A stretch of DNA of 64,000 bases, taken from positions 19,545,445 to 19,609,444 of the forward strand of contig NC_081543.1 of assembly GCF_901000735.1 (NCBI RefSeq), given 5' to 3'. Positions 1-10,979 of this stretch are shown here, in pieces; the first letter of the stretch is position 1, and the number at the start of each line of letters is the position of its first letter. A program made the position numbers and the translations under genes. The notes beneath the pieces are model-generated. The model saw only the letters and a program-made list of their open reading frames with translations, did not search any database and had not been told where the DNA came from. Source of the DNA: Corylus avellana. Lineage: Eukaryota; Streptophyta; Magnoliopsida; Fagales; Betulaceae.

Positions 1-237
1 AATAAAATAGGTTAATGATATTAGAATAATAAAGTGTAATAATAAGTTATAGTGTTGTAAATGATTAATGGTAATGATAAGTTGTGGTTAGAATAAATAA
101 ATGTAGTGTGGGGAATTAAAGAGAACAGAAAAAAGATAGAATTAATATGAGGTGTGGTAATATAGCAAATTATGAAAGATGGGGCTTTAAAATAAAAAGG
201 AAATCTAACTAATACCACGTGTTGGGCTACCATTGGC

Positions 238-520
238 TATGTGGGATATCCCTTATTCCCTTATCCCATTTCTTTCTCCCTTTTCCCATCTCACGTGCAC
301 TCTCCCCCTCCCTTCTTTCTTTTCTTTCTCTTCTCTCTTTCCCTTCTTCTCACGTATGCACACCACACCGATAGGGAGAGAGAGAGAGAACGAGCTAGAG
401 AGAGAAAGAGCTGTAGATTGAGAGAGAGAGAGAGAGACAGAGAGGTGTTGCTGGCCGTTCGAAAGAAGAAGAAAAAGAAGAAGGAGAAGAAGAAAAAAGA
501 AAGTAAGGAAGTTAATGTGG
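238..520. repeat. Pyrimidine-rich then GA-rich low-complexity tract
   Basis: A CT-rich stretch (about 250-350) is followed by GAGA runs (375-445) and a GAAGAA tract (460-505). All open frames here are low-complexity artefacts. It resembles a transcribed leader but no gene can be tied to it. Confidence 0.7.
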
Positions 521-1293
521 GTTTCGGCCATGGGTGCTTGTGAGGTAAAAGCTTTAGTCTTTTCTTGTAATTTTCGTTATACTTGTGGGGATGGAAGCTA
601 TAAATTGTGAGGATTTGTGGGGCTTTGATTTTGGTCTGAAAATTAGGGTTCTTGAATGAGATTTTGTTATATGGTTGAATCTCTAGTTTCTCTTTAAGGT
701 TTTGTCCTACCCATTGCATTCTAAGCTAGAAATCATAATAATTTGGGGAATTTCTAATTAGGTCCAAAAATTGGAGAATTTTAATTAGAAGCCTAATTCC
801 TAAAATTAGCTTGGGGCTTTTATGTGTTATAGATTGCTATGCATTATACAAGTTCCGGGTTATGGAATTAATGTGTTGAAACTCTAATTTTACCTATTGG
901 TAAAGTATGAACATAAACCCTAATTTTATGTAGTTTGAATTAAATTGGGGCTTTTGGTATGTGAACACTAGGAATGCTATCTAAATGGGTTAATTACATT
1001 TAAAGTGTTAATTAATCCTAGGTTTTCATAGGTTCCATGGAAATTGATAACTATAGGGTTTATGTTCTAATATGTCATAATAGAATCATAATGATTGTTG
1101 TAAGTGTTATGAGAACTATAAAATTGGGGGTAAATTGCTAGATTAAATGGCTTAGAAGAGAATAACAATTATAGGGTTAAGTGTAATGCTTAACCTAGAG
1201 TCTATGTATATGCATCAAAATTTAGTGATTTAATATATTATGATGTAGAATCATAGTTCAATGTAACTAAGCTATTAGATAATTAATGCATTA

Positions 1294-1298
<5 letters not shown>

Positions 1299-1341
<43 letters not shown>
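1299..1341. repeat. (AT)n microsatellite
   Basis: An uninterrupted AT dinucleotide run of about 43 bases. Confidence 0.95.
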
Positions 1342-1344
<3 letters not shown>

Positions 1345-1870
1345 ATTTTAAGGGCTTTAGTTGAATAGATTTGGGATGACCAATAGAACGTGATACTTGT
1401 AGTGCTCAAGTATTTTTAAATAGTGAGAGTTGTTAAGCTAAGAATAGAGCTTAATTATGTGTTTATTATATAAATGTTTAGGTGCATTGCGGTTGAGTCA
1501 AGAATCCACCGAAGGGTACTCAAGCGAACAAGGTAAGTATTTAACTTACTGGGCAAAAGGGTACTATTTTTAAAGTATAAAAGATGTTTTGGTTGAACGA
1601 TTGATGCATGATGTTTTGAGATACTATGACTATTGATGATGTTTTATGAGATGTGTTGGATGAATGATTGATGAAATGTTTCTATGAGCTTTATGAGTTT
1701 GCAAGATAATGTGATGATTATGTTGTTATGAGCATTTTGATGGTTTGCATAGTTTATGACATGATTCTATGATTTTATGATATGAGTTATGATAGCATAT
1801 GAATTCAAGGATTTATTGACATAAACATGAACATGGCATATGCATTGATATGAAAATGGGGTTCAACTTT

Positions 1871-2124
1871 GGTAGCGATGACAAGTCTCCTACCGTAGAG
1901 CTGGCCCATGCATAACGAGAAATAGGGTGACGGCTTCCGGTAGTGATGACAAGTCTCCTACTGTAGGGTTGGCCTCATATGTAAAAGAGAAACGGGGTGA
2001 CGGCTCCTGGTAGTGATTACAAGTCTCCTACCGCAGGGCTGGCCTCATATGTATAAGTGAAACGGGGTGACGGCTCCCGGTAGTGATGACAAGTTTCCTA
2101 CCGTAGAGTTGGCCTCAGAATGGA
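1871..2124. repeat. Minisatellite, about 3.7 copies of a 68-70 bp unit
   Basis: Units begin with GGTAGYGAT at 1871, 1939, 2009 and 2079. Each carries ACAAGTCTCCTACCG, then a GCTGGCC-like box and GGGTGACGGCTCC. The last copy is partial. It lies inside the putative LTR. Confidence 0.9.
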
Positions 2125-2940
2125 ACCAGCACAAGATGATGAGTATGAGGATAAGCATGAATAGCATATGATTGTATAATGATGATGATTGGTTTTGTAT
2201 GATTTTTATACTAGATGTATCAATATGCATATGTGACTGGTATAAGATGGAACATATATGTACATTGTTATGGCTAAACATTGCATGATGAATTCCCTAT
2301 GTTTTATTGTGAGCTATGTATCTTGTAAGTGTGAACAAAGTTCAATTGTTATTTTTGATAAAACTAGTAAGTTTTATACTACTGAGCGTCTCTATTTTAT
2401 GGAGACGGCTGGCTCATGAAATCCGCCTGCATCATGGGTGGTGGTGATTCCTGTGGTGCAGACAATGTTGTGGATGCAGGTACAGAGACGGTAGATGAGG
2501 ATCCTATTGCCATGTATTTGGGCCACGATGTTTGAGGCCTAGATGCGTCGGGGGTTGATTCTGTTGGACTAGTTATTAGCCCTCTTTATTAGAGCATTTA
2601 TGTATATGCTTAGATGTTGGTATTTTGTCCATGGCTCGTGTCGCATATGACACATTTGTATAGCCATTCTTTTGTATGTAAGCATTATTCACATAGATGT
2701 ATTGTCAGCTCAAATGTGTTAAGTTATGTCTATGTTATTTATATTCGCTGTAAAGATATAAACTCTAAATAATTATGGATGATGCATATAGTTCTGTGAG
2801 ACTTATAATATTGTCAACCAGGTTAATGCATGGGTTCGTGGCATATTGCGGTATCGCCATGCCACTGTGACAATTTGCTTTGTTGTGAGTCATTGGTTTT
2901 TAAAAGAAAAATTTTTAAACATGATTTTATCAAGCGGGTC

Positions 2941-3432
2941 GTCACAAAGTTGCTTGGTTTTTGTGATAGTGATTGGGGTGGCTATGTTGATGATATGAAA
3001 AGCACCTCAGGTTATGCCTTTTCACTTGGATCAGGTGTGTTTTCTTGGTCCTCAAAGAAGCAACAATCAGTTGCTCAATCTTCAGCAGAAGCTGAATATG
3101 TTTCAGCAGCATTAGCAACATCTCAAGCAATTTGGTTGAGAAGAATACTTGAAGATATTGGTGAGAGGCAAGAAGAGGCTGTACACTTGCATTGTGACAA
3201 CATATCAACCATAGCAATGGCCAAGAATCCAGTATACCATAGCAGGAACAGACATATTGCAATCAAACATCATTTCATTAGAGAAGCTATTGAAGAAGGT
3301 GAAGTGGAGCTGAAAATTTTGCAAGTCAGATGAGCAAGTAGCTGACATTTTCACCAAAGCATTGCCAAAGGAGAAATTCCAGCAATTGAGAGAAGCATTG
3401 GGAGTTCAAGAACAGCACATTAATGGGGAGAA
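2941..3432 (+). pseudogene. Ty1/copia RNase H and pol C-terminus remnant
   Basis: Translation shows the copia RNase H core: GFCDSDWGG, the KSTSGY box, WSSKKQ, SSAEAEY and the HCDN motif, then KHHFIREAIEEG. Near 3325 a frameshift moves the reading frame; the end (DEQVADIFTKALPK and onward) continues in another frame to about 3430. Nothing upstream of 2940 is copia-like, so reverse transcriptase, integrase and gag are missing. A purine-rich tract (AATGGGGAG, 3422-3430) precedes the 3' LTR. This is the 3' tail of a dead element; the family call is secure. Confidence 0.92.
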
Positions 3433-3798
3433 TGTTACAAATTAATGTGCTTTGACTTGTCAATTTTTACCTTTGGTTGTGCTTATTAAAATCTAGTTTG
3501 TAGTAGATGAAAATGTGTGTTTGTTGTGAAGCCACGTGTGGTTCTAGAACTTACTTTTGTAAAAGGTTTCTCGTCTTTTGTATTGTGCAGCTACAGAAAA
3601 GTTGTAATGTAAGAAGAAGAAAAAATAGAACCGAAAAAGAGCTAGAAGCTCTATTCAGAATAAAGCTCATCCTCTCCCCTGTTTTTCCTCTGTTTTTTTA
3701 CTCATTTTCTGCAGCAAGTTGTTCTTCTTTTTCTCTTGTGTTTCCCTTGTTTAATCTACTGTCCTTGGAGTGTGTCTTGCTGGAAAATCCAGCCAACA
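3433..3798 (+). mobile_element. 3' LTR of the Ty1/copia remnant
   Basis: It starts TGTTACAAATTAATG directly after the polypurine tract and ends near AGCCAACA, giving matching TGTT and AACA termini and a length of about 366 bp. No 5' LTR is present, so no target duplication can be tested. The 3' boundary is inferred from the terminal inverted bases. Confidence 0.65.
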
Positions 3799-5368
3799 GA
3801 ATTCATCATTACCTGTTATGATGAACAACAACCTAGGGTACAAGTATTGTTTTCCCTAAGAGATTTCCTTCCAGATAACCTCTTCATTGGTTGAATCATC
3901 TTAATTTAATATTGCAGCAACACACCTATCATACATTACCGCTGCTTCTAAGTGAAGGCCAAAATTCTTATATGAGGTTCTGAAAGAAAGATGTCATTGT
4001 TTAAAAAAATTTACCTGCTCAACTAATCAGAAAACAAAAAGAAACACACACACAAAACCAAAAATACTAGTCTAAGAATCTAATAAATACTACAAAGATT
4101 TTGTTTTAATATGGCAGATGTGATCACATCACAAATATTACACAAGAAATGTGGAAAATCAAACTAAGAGGTCATCTTATTTACTGAAAAATAAACTTTC
4201 AGATGCCAGGTGTTATGCAAAACCTATATGTATAAAACCAAAATCATCTAGGTAATGATAACAATAGCAAAACCCATATGTATAAAACCCAAATCTAAGT
4301 GAACTTGCAAGGTAGTGAAGCAAAAGTGTTTCTCTAAATCTTGGATAACATTGTAGCTTTCTCTTGGTTTAAGAAAGGGAATGAGGTTTAGGGGACTTGT
4401 TGATAGTGTTTATATAGCGTTTAGTGGACTCATTTTGTAGTTTCGGCCTGTCGTTGACCGGAGCCATAGGCTCTCGTTCGGACCCCTAATCTAGACGAGT
4501 TTGAGTGGGATTCAAGGCCCAAGTTCCAAGTGGTCTGTGGTGTAAGAAAGTGGCCTGAAGGAAGCAAGGATCAAAAGGGCTTTCGACACTTGTTTGACGT
4601 GGTGGGCTGAACGGGCCATCGGTGACTAGGCACTCCAAAAATGATTATTGCACTTAATTTTCTCAGCTTGCTTGGTTGCATTGTTGCAGTATATTCAATT
4701 GCGACTGGTTAGCATTAGCAGCAGCAACCCATGAGTCAGAGAGTTAAGTATATAATTAATATCCCAAAAAAACAAAAAAAAAAAGAACATTCAAAGTCAA
4801 AATTGAACACACCTGAGAATAATTCAGATTTTTTGCATTGTCCCATTTTTTGCGGTATACTAATCCCAATGGGGTGATATATACAATAGTAATCCATGCA
4901 TCATGGCTATCTAAAAGTTAAGTACATTCATAAATTAATTTAGTTCAAGAAAACATCAAAAATAAAATTTCACTAACATAAATAATGTCCACATCTTGCT
5001 TTACACCATAAAACCTCTCAAGTCTAGTAAACTGAGAAGTGAAATATCCTCTCTCGGTTCAAATGAATGCCACAGAGGTTCAGGATTTGCGTGGCACCTG
5101 GGCAGTGTCTTAGACAACCAGCTCTTCCCCAGCTACCTTACAAGCCAAGTGATCCCCACATCTGAACTCATCATCTAATTAAGGATCTCTAACTGTTAGG
5201 GTATATTCAGATCAGGATGAATAGCAGTCCCCAGTGCTTTCCCATAGTTATTACTCTAATAAATAAATTGATTCTATCCTCTGCACCTGCACCTCCTGGA
5301 TAGCATTGCGTAAACTGGTTTTTATTTTTACTAGGATTTCATCCTATAAGGTGGATTTGGAAAGTCAC
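3799..5368. other. Intergenic stretch, no recognised gene
   Basis: AT-rich sequence without coding similarity that I can identify. A more GC-balanced patch at 4980-5180 could be 3' untranslated sequence of the PPR gene, which is transcribed toward it. The patch at 4440-4640 is also less AT-rich but unrecognised. Confidence 0.5.
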
Positions 5369-5718
5369 CAAAAATTTATGACAAGAACAATTCCCAGCCC
5401 TGAAATGGTGGAGTCTGGAGGGATCTTTGACAATGATATGCACACCAACAATCTTGGTCTGAATTTAATGGCATTATGGCAGTCCCCAAAGATCCGTAAT
5501 TTCTATATAACCCAAATCAAATTGAGTATCCCAAAATCAACTGCAAAATTCTCACTGCAGTCACAATGTATCCCCTCTTTCTCCTCTTGATCCACATCTT
5601 TCAGAACAAATTCAGCACTGGAAACTCTTTGACCCAATTCATCTAAAAATTTGTACATCTTATCACAGTGTTCATTCTTCTTACCACCAACAGTAGAAAA
5701 GTAGAAACTATTCCTCAC
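5369..5718 (-). pseudogene. Decaying E+/DYW domain downstream of the PPR stop codon
   Basis: Reading past the PPR stop in the same frame gives VRNSFYFSTVGGKKN, FLDELGQRV and DVDQEEKEG, then SENFAVDFGILNL, the E+/DYW region of plant PPR editing factors. A second in-frame stop follows at about 5503. After it KLRIFGDCHNAIKF appears, and after a one-base shift near 5460 TKIVGVHIIVKDPSRLHHF and NCSCHKF. Key residues are lost: the catalytic HSE is CSE, the first zinc-binding Cys of CGDCH is Phe, and the terminal DYW-type Trp is Leu. The domain is whole in outline but non-functional. Confidence 0.88.
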
Positions 5719-7392
5719 CTAAACCCAACTGCAGCCGGGTTCTTTTGTAATTCCTCTATCTCTCATCAATTTTCTAATCTCTGAGGCTTCATCCCATAGT
5801 TTGGCAGTGGCAAAAATATTGGATAACAATACATAGTTTCCAGGATTATCAGGTTCAATCACAAAAAGCCGCTTCGCTGCAATTTTTGCTAACTCCACAT
5901 TCTTATGTACTCTACATGCACCAAGCAATGCTCCCCAAGCACCAGCAGTTGGTTCTATGGGCATTTTCTGTATAAACTCATATGCCTCTTTTAGGAGACC
6001 AGCACGGCTAAGTACATCAACCATGCAGGAGTAGTGATCCCTGTCAGGTTCTATTGAGTAATCCCTACTCATTGATTCAAAAATTAAGAGGGCATTGTCA
6101 ACAAGTAGTGAATGACTACAACCAGACAAAACACCAGAAAAAGTAACAGAATTGGGCTTGGCTCCTGAGTCCAACATTTTCTGAAAGAGCAACAAGGCTT
6201 CTTCTCCTTTCCCATGCATGGAGTTTGCAATGATAATTGTGTTCCAAGCAACAGTATCCTTTTTAGGCATCAAACTGAAGACCCTTCGTGATAGTTCCAA
6301 GTCACCACATTTAGCATACATGAAAACAACAGCTGTTGTGGTCGTCAAGTCCTCAATAAACCAATGTTTAAAGATATAACCATGAATCTCCTTGCCAGTT
6401 CTCAAGCTTTCCAAACTTGCGCAAGCCGGTAAGACAGTGGTAATTGTTATCTGATTAGGTTTGAAACCCATATCTTGCATCTGTCCAAGCATCTCCAAGG
6501 CCCATTTAGTGCGTCCATTTTGTATGCACCCGCCAATGACAGCATTCCATGAAGCATCATTTAATTTAACACCTTCATTTCTCAGATGATAAAATAAATC
6601 AAGACCCTTCTCACATTCTTTATTTGAGAAGTATGCTGTTAAAATTACATTCCACAACACACTATCTCGTTGAGACATGTTATCAAATACCAATTGGGCT
6701 TGCCTTATGCTTAGACAACTAGCATACATGCTAACAAGCGCACTACAGACAAATAAATTCTCCCCCATTCCATGCTTCACTACAAACCCATGAATCTCTC
6801 GTCCTAAATTCAAAGTTCTGAGTTCAGAGCACGCAGGCAGAATTGAAGACACCGTCACCACATTGGGTCTCACCCCATCTAGCACCATCTCACGAAATTC
6901 CTCCAACCCTTTTCTAGGTAGATGACAAGTAACATAACAAGACGACAACGAGGTCCAAGAAATCACATCTTTTACCCGCATATCATCAAAAACCCGTCTT
7001 GCATCTTCAACATACTTGCACTTGGCATACATATCAATCAACGCATTACCCAACAAAGTATCCGAGTGAAACCCGAAGCGAATCGCATCATGGTGAACCT
7101 CTTTGGCTTTCACAATGTCACCCAAAGTGGCGCATGCCTTAGCAACCGATAGGAGTACTAGTTTATCGGGATTGATTTCTCGTGCTCGCAATGTAGTGTA
7201 AAGCTTTATAGCGTCCCAAGGAAACCCATGTTGTGTGTAAGCTGAAATTAAGATAGTCCACGTACGTAGGTCTGGTTCACGAATTTTATCGAACAGGTGG
7301 CGTGCGCGTTGTAAATCACCAGAATAGCACGAAGCCTTGATGAGCTTAAAGCCTAGGAGAGGGGGAAGGTTAGTGGGCAGCTTTGGAGTCAT
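5719..7392 (-). CDS. PLS-class pentatricopeptide repeat protein, ends in the E domain
   Basis: Intronless 557-residue frame built of about a dozen PPR motifs of the P, L and S types, for example LFDKIREPDLRTWTILISAY, GNALIDMYAKCKYVEDARRV and MYAKCGDLELSRRVF. The E domain follows (WGALLGACRVHKNVELA, then NYVLLSNIFATAKLWDEA to EPGCSWV). Such proteins bind single organellar RNAs, mostly to specify C-to-U editing. The frame stops with TAG just after GCSWV, where relatives usually have Gln (CAG) and go on into E+/DYW; decayed E+/DYW sequence lies directly downstream. No clear transit peptide precedes the first repeat. The product may still act as an E-type factor that recruits a deaminase in trans, or the gene may be a pseudogene. 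Confidence 0.9.
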   Translation of the reverse strand: MTPKLPTNLPPLLGFKLIKASCYSGDLQRARHLFDKIREPDLRTWTILISAYTQHGFPWDAIKLYTTLRAREINPDKLVLLSVAKACATLGDIVKAKEVHHDAIRFGFHSDTLLGNALIDMYAKCKYVEDARRVFDDMRVKDVISWTSLSSCYVTCHLPRKGLEEFREMVLDGVRPNVVTVSSILPACSELRTLNLGREIHGFVVKHGMGENLFVCSALVSMYASCLSIRQAQLVFDNMSQRDSVLWNVILTAYFSNKECEKGLDLFYHLRNEGVKLNDASWNAVIGGCIQNGRTKWALEMLGQMQDMGFKPNQITITTVLPACASLESLRTGKEIHGYIFKHWFIEDLTTTTAVVFMYAKCGDLELSRRVFSLMPKKDTVAWNTIIIANSMHGKGEEALLLFQKMLDSGAKPNSVTFSGVLSGCSHSLLVDNALLIFESMSRDYSIEPDRDHYSCMVDVLSRAGLLKEAYEFIQKMPIEPTAGAWGALLGACRVHKNVELAKIAAKRLFVIEPDNPGNYVLLSNIFATAKLWDEASEIRKLMRDRGITKEPGCSWV

Positions 7393-7958
7393 GGGATTTT
7401 GAGGTTTTAGTGCCTCTTGCGCTTTTCATGTACAAAGCTTGGGAGTTTCTTACAGTCAGAAAGAGGGAAAACAAGCGAATGGTAACCGAACGAGAAGAAG
7501 AAACGACACCGCTTAGAGCGCAAAAGAAAAACTCCACGCGTTCGAAGGGAATAAACATTTAAGTAAGTACAAAAAAATAAACATTTAAAAAAATTTAGTT
7601 AAAAAATAAGTTTTTTTTATTTTAACTATTCATTTTCCAAAACACTTATATCATGCCTATTACTTTAGTTATTTATTTTCACTATTTTATTTAAAATATT
7701 ATTTCTTTTTATTTATTTTCACTATTCCTAAAAAGAAAATATAATCAAATTGAATTTTTTATTAATTTAAATTATGCATTGTTGAGCTATATTACTTAAT
7801 AAATTTGTTGGGCACTATAACAACTAGTTAAATCTCTAGCCAAAGTAGCTTGCCATATGGGAAAACTCTATTTTGGTATTTTTTACTACAGGCCTAACCA
7901 AAATAAATTTTTAGTTATTTGAGTAGCCCAATGTGACTGCTCTAAAATGTTTGATTTT
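7393..7958. other. PPR upstream region, no gene
   Basis: Contains the presumed 5' flank of the PPR gene, then AT-rich sequence from about 7560. No additional coding region is visible. Confidence 0.5.
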
Positions 7959-8189
7959 CCTTGGGGCTGTATGCCGATTTGTTTGATTTTAGGATAAATA
8001 CACGTATCCTCTTCAAATTAATATATTAATTGTGGGGCCAAATCTGAAATTGCTATTTGAGAACAGTTTTTAGTTTAAGAACTGAAACAAGTTTCTAATT
8101 TTTTTCCAATACCCTAAATTTTCATTTGTTTTCATAGTTTACCTAGGAGACTAGACCGAGACTTGTGAAATCGGCATACAGCCCCAAGG
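7959..8189. mobile_element. MITE-like inverted-repeat element, 231 bp
   Basis: The 22-base end CCTTGGGGCTGTATGCCGAT... (7959-7980) is repeated as its perfect reverse complement at 8168-8189. The interior is AT-rich and non-coding. No convincing target duplication was found, so the superfamily is open. Confidence 0.7.
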
Positions 8190-8429
8190 AAATTTTATTA
8201 AAATTTTTTTTTTTTAGAGAAATGTTAGAAAACATAGGCTTATTCTATTTTGTTGTTGTGACATTGCCAATCGCCATTGTTAAAAAATTCAAAGTCTGAT
8301 TGACAGTATCACATCAACAAACTAAAATAAAAATGAAATAAAAGTATGATGTATAACATTTATTGTATTTTTATAGTTGCATTATGTAAACTAAAATAGA
8401 CAAAACTGGAAAGGAAGGTTGTTGGTTGA

Positions 8430-8660
8430 TGTAATAATTCAACCCAATGACACACAATATTGTCTGCTTTTGGCTCCCTCAAATCAGACTTCCCAGGAGG
8501 TCATCCATCCTGGTATTACTCTCGTAGAAGCACACTTAACTGCGGAGTTCTGATGGGTTTATAACCATCATGACTTTAAAACGCGTTGTTGTCATTAAGG
8601 GTGTAAGTATACATATAAGCACATTCCCATCTCCATACCTAGGCGATGTGGGACGTCACA
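8430..8660 (-). mobile_element. Cassandra-type TRIM solo LTR containing 5S rRNA sequence
   Basis: On the minus strand it opens with TGTGACGTCCCACATCGCC and closes near TTGAATTATTACA. Between them are an ACGCGTTTTAAAG box and a 5S rRNA-like core, then the AGCCAAAAGCAGACAATATT segment. This arrangement is typical of Cassandra TRIM LTRs, which carry a 5S-derived RNA polymerase III promoter. Only one LTR is present. The flanks share TGAT but give no perfect 5-bp duplication. Confidence 0.88.
8486..8565 (-). ncRNA. 5S rRNA-like segment inside the Cassandra LTR
   Basis: The minus strand reads CCCATCAGAACTCCGCAGTT, then a diverged middle, then GGATGGATGACCTCCTGGGA, matching the central and 3' parts of plant 5S rRNA including the internal control region. 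The 5' third is unlike 5S. It is transposon-borne, not a ribosomal gene. Confidence 0.85.
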
Positions 8661-10963
8661 ATGATTTATCCCCACTTTTTAAATTGTTTAGCCTTGGCTT
8701 AGGTACGTAACTTAGTTAGAAGGTTAATTTGGACTATAAATCGTTACTCTAAGTGACCCAAATATTTAATTAAGTTTAGGTAGCTTAGTTAGAGGGTTAA
8801 TTTGGACTTTGGGTCAATAGGGACAGCTAGAAGGGCATTTTGGAAATTTTGAACTTTCGGACTGGACATACGCTAGGGCTGCGGGATGTACGCTCTTGTC
8901 TGTAATTGAGGACGTACGCGGGGGGGACCACCGTACGTACGCCCTTGTTTTTAGTGCAGACGTACGAATGGGGACCACTAGACGTACGCTGACAATAGTA
9001 ATCCGTATTCTGCAAATAGTACACAGACATACGCTCTTATAGTACAGGATGTACTCTACTTTTTGAATTGACCATTGGATAATACCTATACGTACGATGC
9101 AACCTTTGGATCGTTGGCTGAATAGTACGCAAACGTACGCCCCAATAGTACCGGATGTCCTCTACTTTTTCGAAGAGTTGGTAGCGCCCTCAACTTTTCG
9201 TCACCTATAAATACTCCCTACCCCTCACCCTTTTCTCGTTCAAACTCGCCCCCAGGCTACCAGAAGCCCTTTTGTGGAGAAGGAGAGGTATTTTTTTGAA
9301 GGTTGCTTCTAGGAGGTAACTCTCTGCGCTTAACTTTTCTTTCTAAGTCGTTATGCTCTTTAATACTTTCTAGAGTAGCTTAGACGTTGGTTTGAAACTT
9401 TAGACATGTTTTACCATTGATCTTGTTTAGAGTTGGGCTTAGCATTACATTGTGTTTTCTATTGCATGGCGACCTTATTTTGAGCTAGATAGTCTTAAAG
9501 AGCATTTTAGTAGCCTTAGAAATCGATTTGGGAGGATAGGAGGACAGTTGAACCAAATGAGGTTCCTAAAACTCTCTGAGTGGACGCACGGCCACGAGAC
9601 CGGACGTAAGAGCCTTCTGGGCAGACATACGGCCACGGACCCGGACGTATGGTCAAAAGTGTTTCAGGGAACGCCACTTTGGCTAGTCATCCGATAGCCT
9701 ATGTTTTCATGTTCTAGGTTCATTTTAGTTGGATTAGAACTGATGATAGGTCTTTTCTTAGTATTTGAGGTTATGAAGCCTCAAGGAAATTTTATGGAGG
9801 AGCCTTACGACCCGGGTGAGTACAAACTCACATGGATGCTTATTGTTACTTTTTCCTGCATTGCACGTCAATTTTATATATATCAAATATGCATATTTTG
9901 CAACTCTCATGAAATACATTTTGGAACTACCGTGAACTTTCTTTTATGAAAACGTGTGTTGATTAATAAGATAACAATGAGGCTTATAAAGCTATGTATG
10001 TAAAAGACTGATAAGACTAATTGCATCGTATGACATGATATACCGGTACGTGCAGTATAATGGTCATGGGCTTACTATACAAGTTAACTTTATGGTCAAA
10101 TGTGTGTGTGTGTGTAGGTTTTGGATCCAATGGTTTCGTAACCAAGGTGCAGCCATTCCCTAATGGATGGTCACTATAGGACGAACATCATTAATGGTGT
10201 GAGCCACCCTAGGTTGGACTCGGTCGTATCACTAATGTTATGTACAGTAGCTTACAATAGCTAGGGCACTAGCTTTGTATTACAGGTCCCTTGGGATAGC
10301 GTCAATCCTGCTGAGAAGGGGTAATATTTTGGGTAGACTATACGGTTGAACTATTACTGTTATTCTATATTATAATTATATATTATATCTATATCACATT
10401 TATGATAAACTGTCATCTCATAATATTGCATGTGCTTTATAAACAATTGAGTTCACCATTTAATGACGGGTACGTCATGTGCATTTATACTCACTAAGTT
10501 GTCAGACTTACCCTTGTATTATTTCTCTTTTCTTCTCCATATGTACAATTATACTGTTATAGATTGTTTAGTAGAAAATGGATACCGCAAAGCATCCGGT
10601 TACCTTAGAGGATTCGATCCGGGAGATGCTTAAGGACTTATTGCAAGCTTAGGCGAGTACTCATAGTAACTAGTACTTCTGAGTTATGCTGTAGACTTAA
10701 GAGCTTGAAGCATGCTTGCATATTAAGGTGTAGCATAGATCTCTTGTAATGATGATGTGGATGGTATGATTTTAGCTACTTTGATGTTCCTTGGTAGACG
10801 CTCTGGTTGTAATGATTAATGTTTATAGAATCTTGATGTTTCCGCTGTTTAGTATCCTCTATTTTCGAGGAGTAGAGGTCCTTGAGTCTTGTTTTGTGAA
10901 GGATAAGGTTGGAAGACGAACCGTGGAATTAATTACAAGTTAATTAATTTTCGGGCCATTACA
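8661..10963 (+). mobile_element. Ty3/gypsy LTR (5' end not resolved)
   Basis: The 3' end TTCGGGCCATTACA (to 10963) is followed at once by a primer binding site and a gag remnant. Inside are a GTACGC-rich segment (8870-9180), a TATA box at 9206-9213, a CT-rich start region and a TTATACTCACTAAGTTGTC stretch (10477-10503) typical of plant chromovirus LTRs. The expected 5' terminus TGTAATGGCCCG was not found, so the 5' part may be lost at the Cassandra junction. Confidence 0.75.
9206..9213 (+). promoter_or_regulatory. LTR TATA box
   Basis: TATAAATA followed by pyrimidine-rich sequence and the presumed start of R, in the usual position for a plant gypsy LTR promoter. Confidence 0.7.
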
Positions 10964-10964
10964 G

Positions 10965-10979
10965 TTGGTATTAGAGCAG
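10965..10979 (+). other. Retrotransposon primer binding site (initiator tRNA-Met)
   Basis: TTGGTATTAGAGCAG begins two bases after the LTR end. It differs from the canonical TGGTATCAGAGC at one position. Confidence 0.8.

Larger units (their letters stand above)
1..2946 (+). mobile_element. LTR-like sequence, probable 3' part of a long Ty3/gypsy-type LTR (5' end outside window)
   Basis: No protein is recognisable here. The stretch ends with GGGTCGTCACA (2936-2946), the usual 3' end of plant gypsy LTRs that begin TGTGACGACCC, and copia RNase H coding sequence follows immediately, as if the LTR were inserted there. Near 1500-1550 it has the motif CAAGGTAAGT followed by TTACT, also seen in the LTR at 29860-30601. 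It contains a CT/GA-rich leader, an AT microsatellite and a 70-bp minisatellite. The 5' end is not in the window, so the LTR interpretation is an inference. Confidence 0.4.

Noticed and set aside
241..719. Overlapping open frames on both strands rich in Ser, Arg, Lys and Glu
   Set aside because: They follow CT/GA/GAA low-complexity repeats and have no conserved motif.
4790..4830. TCAGGTGTGTTCAA (minus strand), the same as the donor region of the ALG1-like exon at 11901
   Set aside because: Only about 14 bases match and the upstream bases do not code a related peptide; probably coincidence.
6922..7152. Plus-strand frame inside the PPR gene
   Set aside because: Antisense shadow of a well-supported PPR frame.
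8827..9030. Minus-strand frame in the gypsy LTR
   Set aside because: Falls in the GTACGC-rich LTR segment; no protein features.
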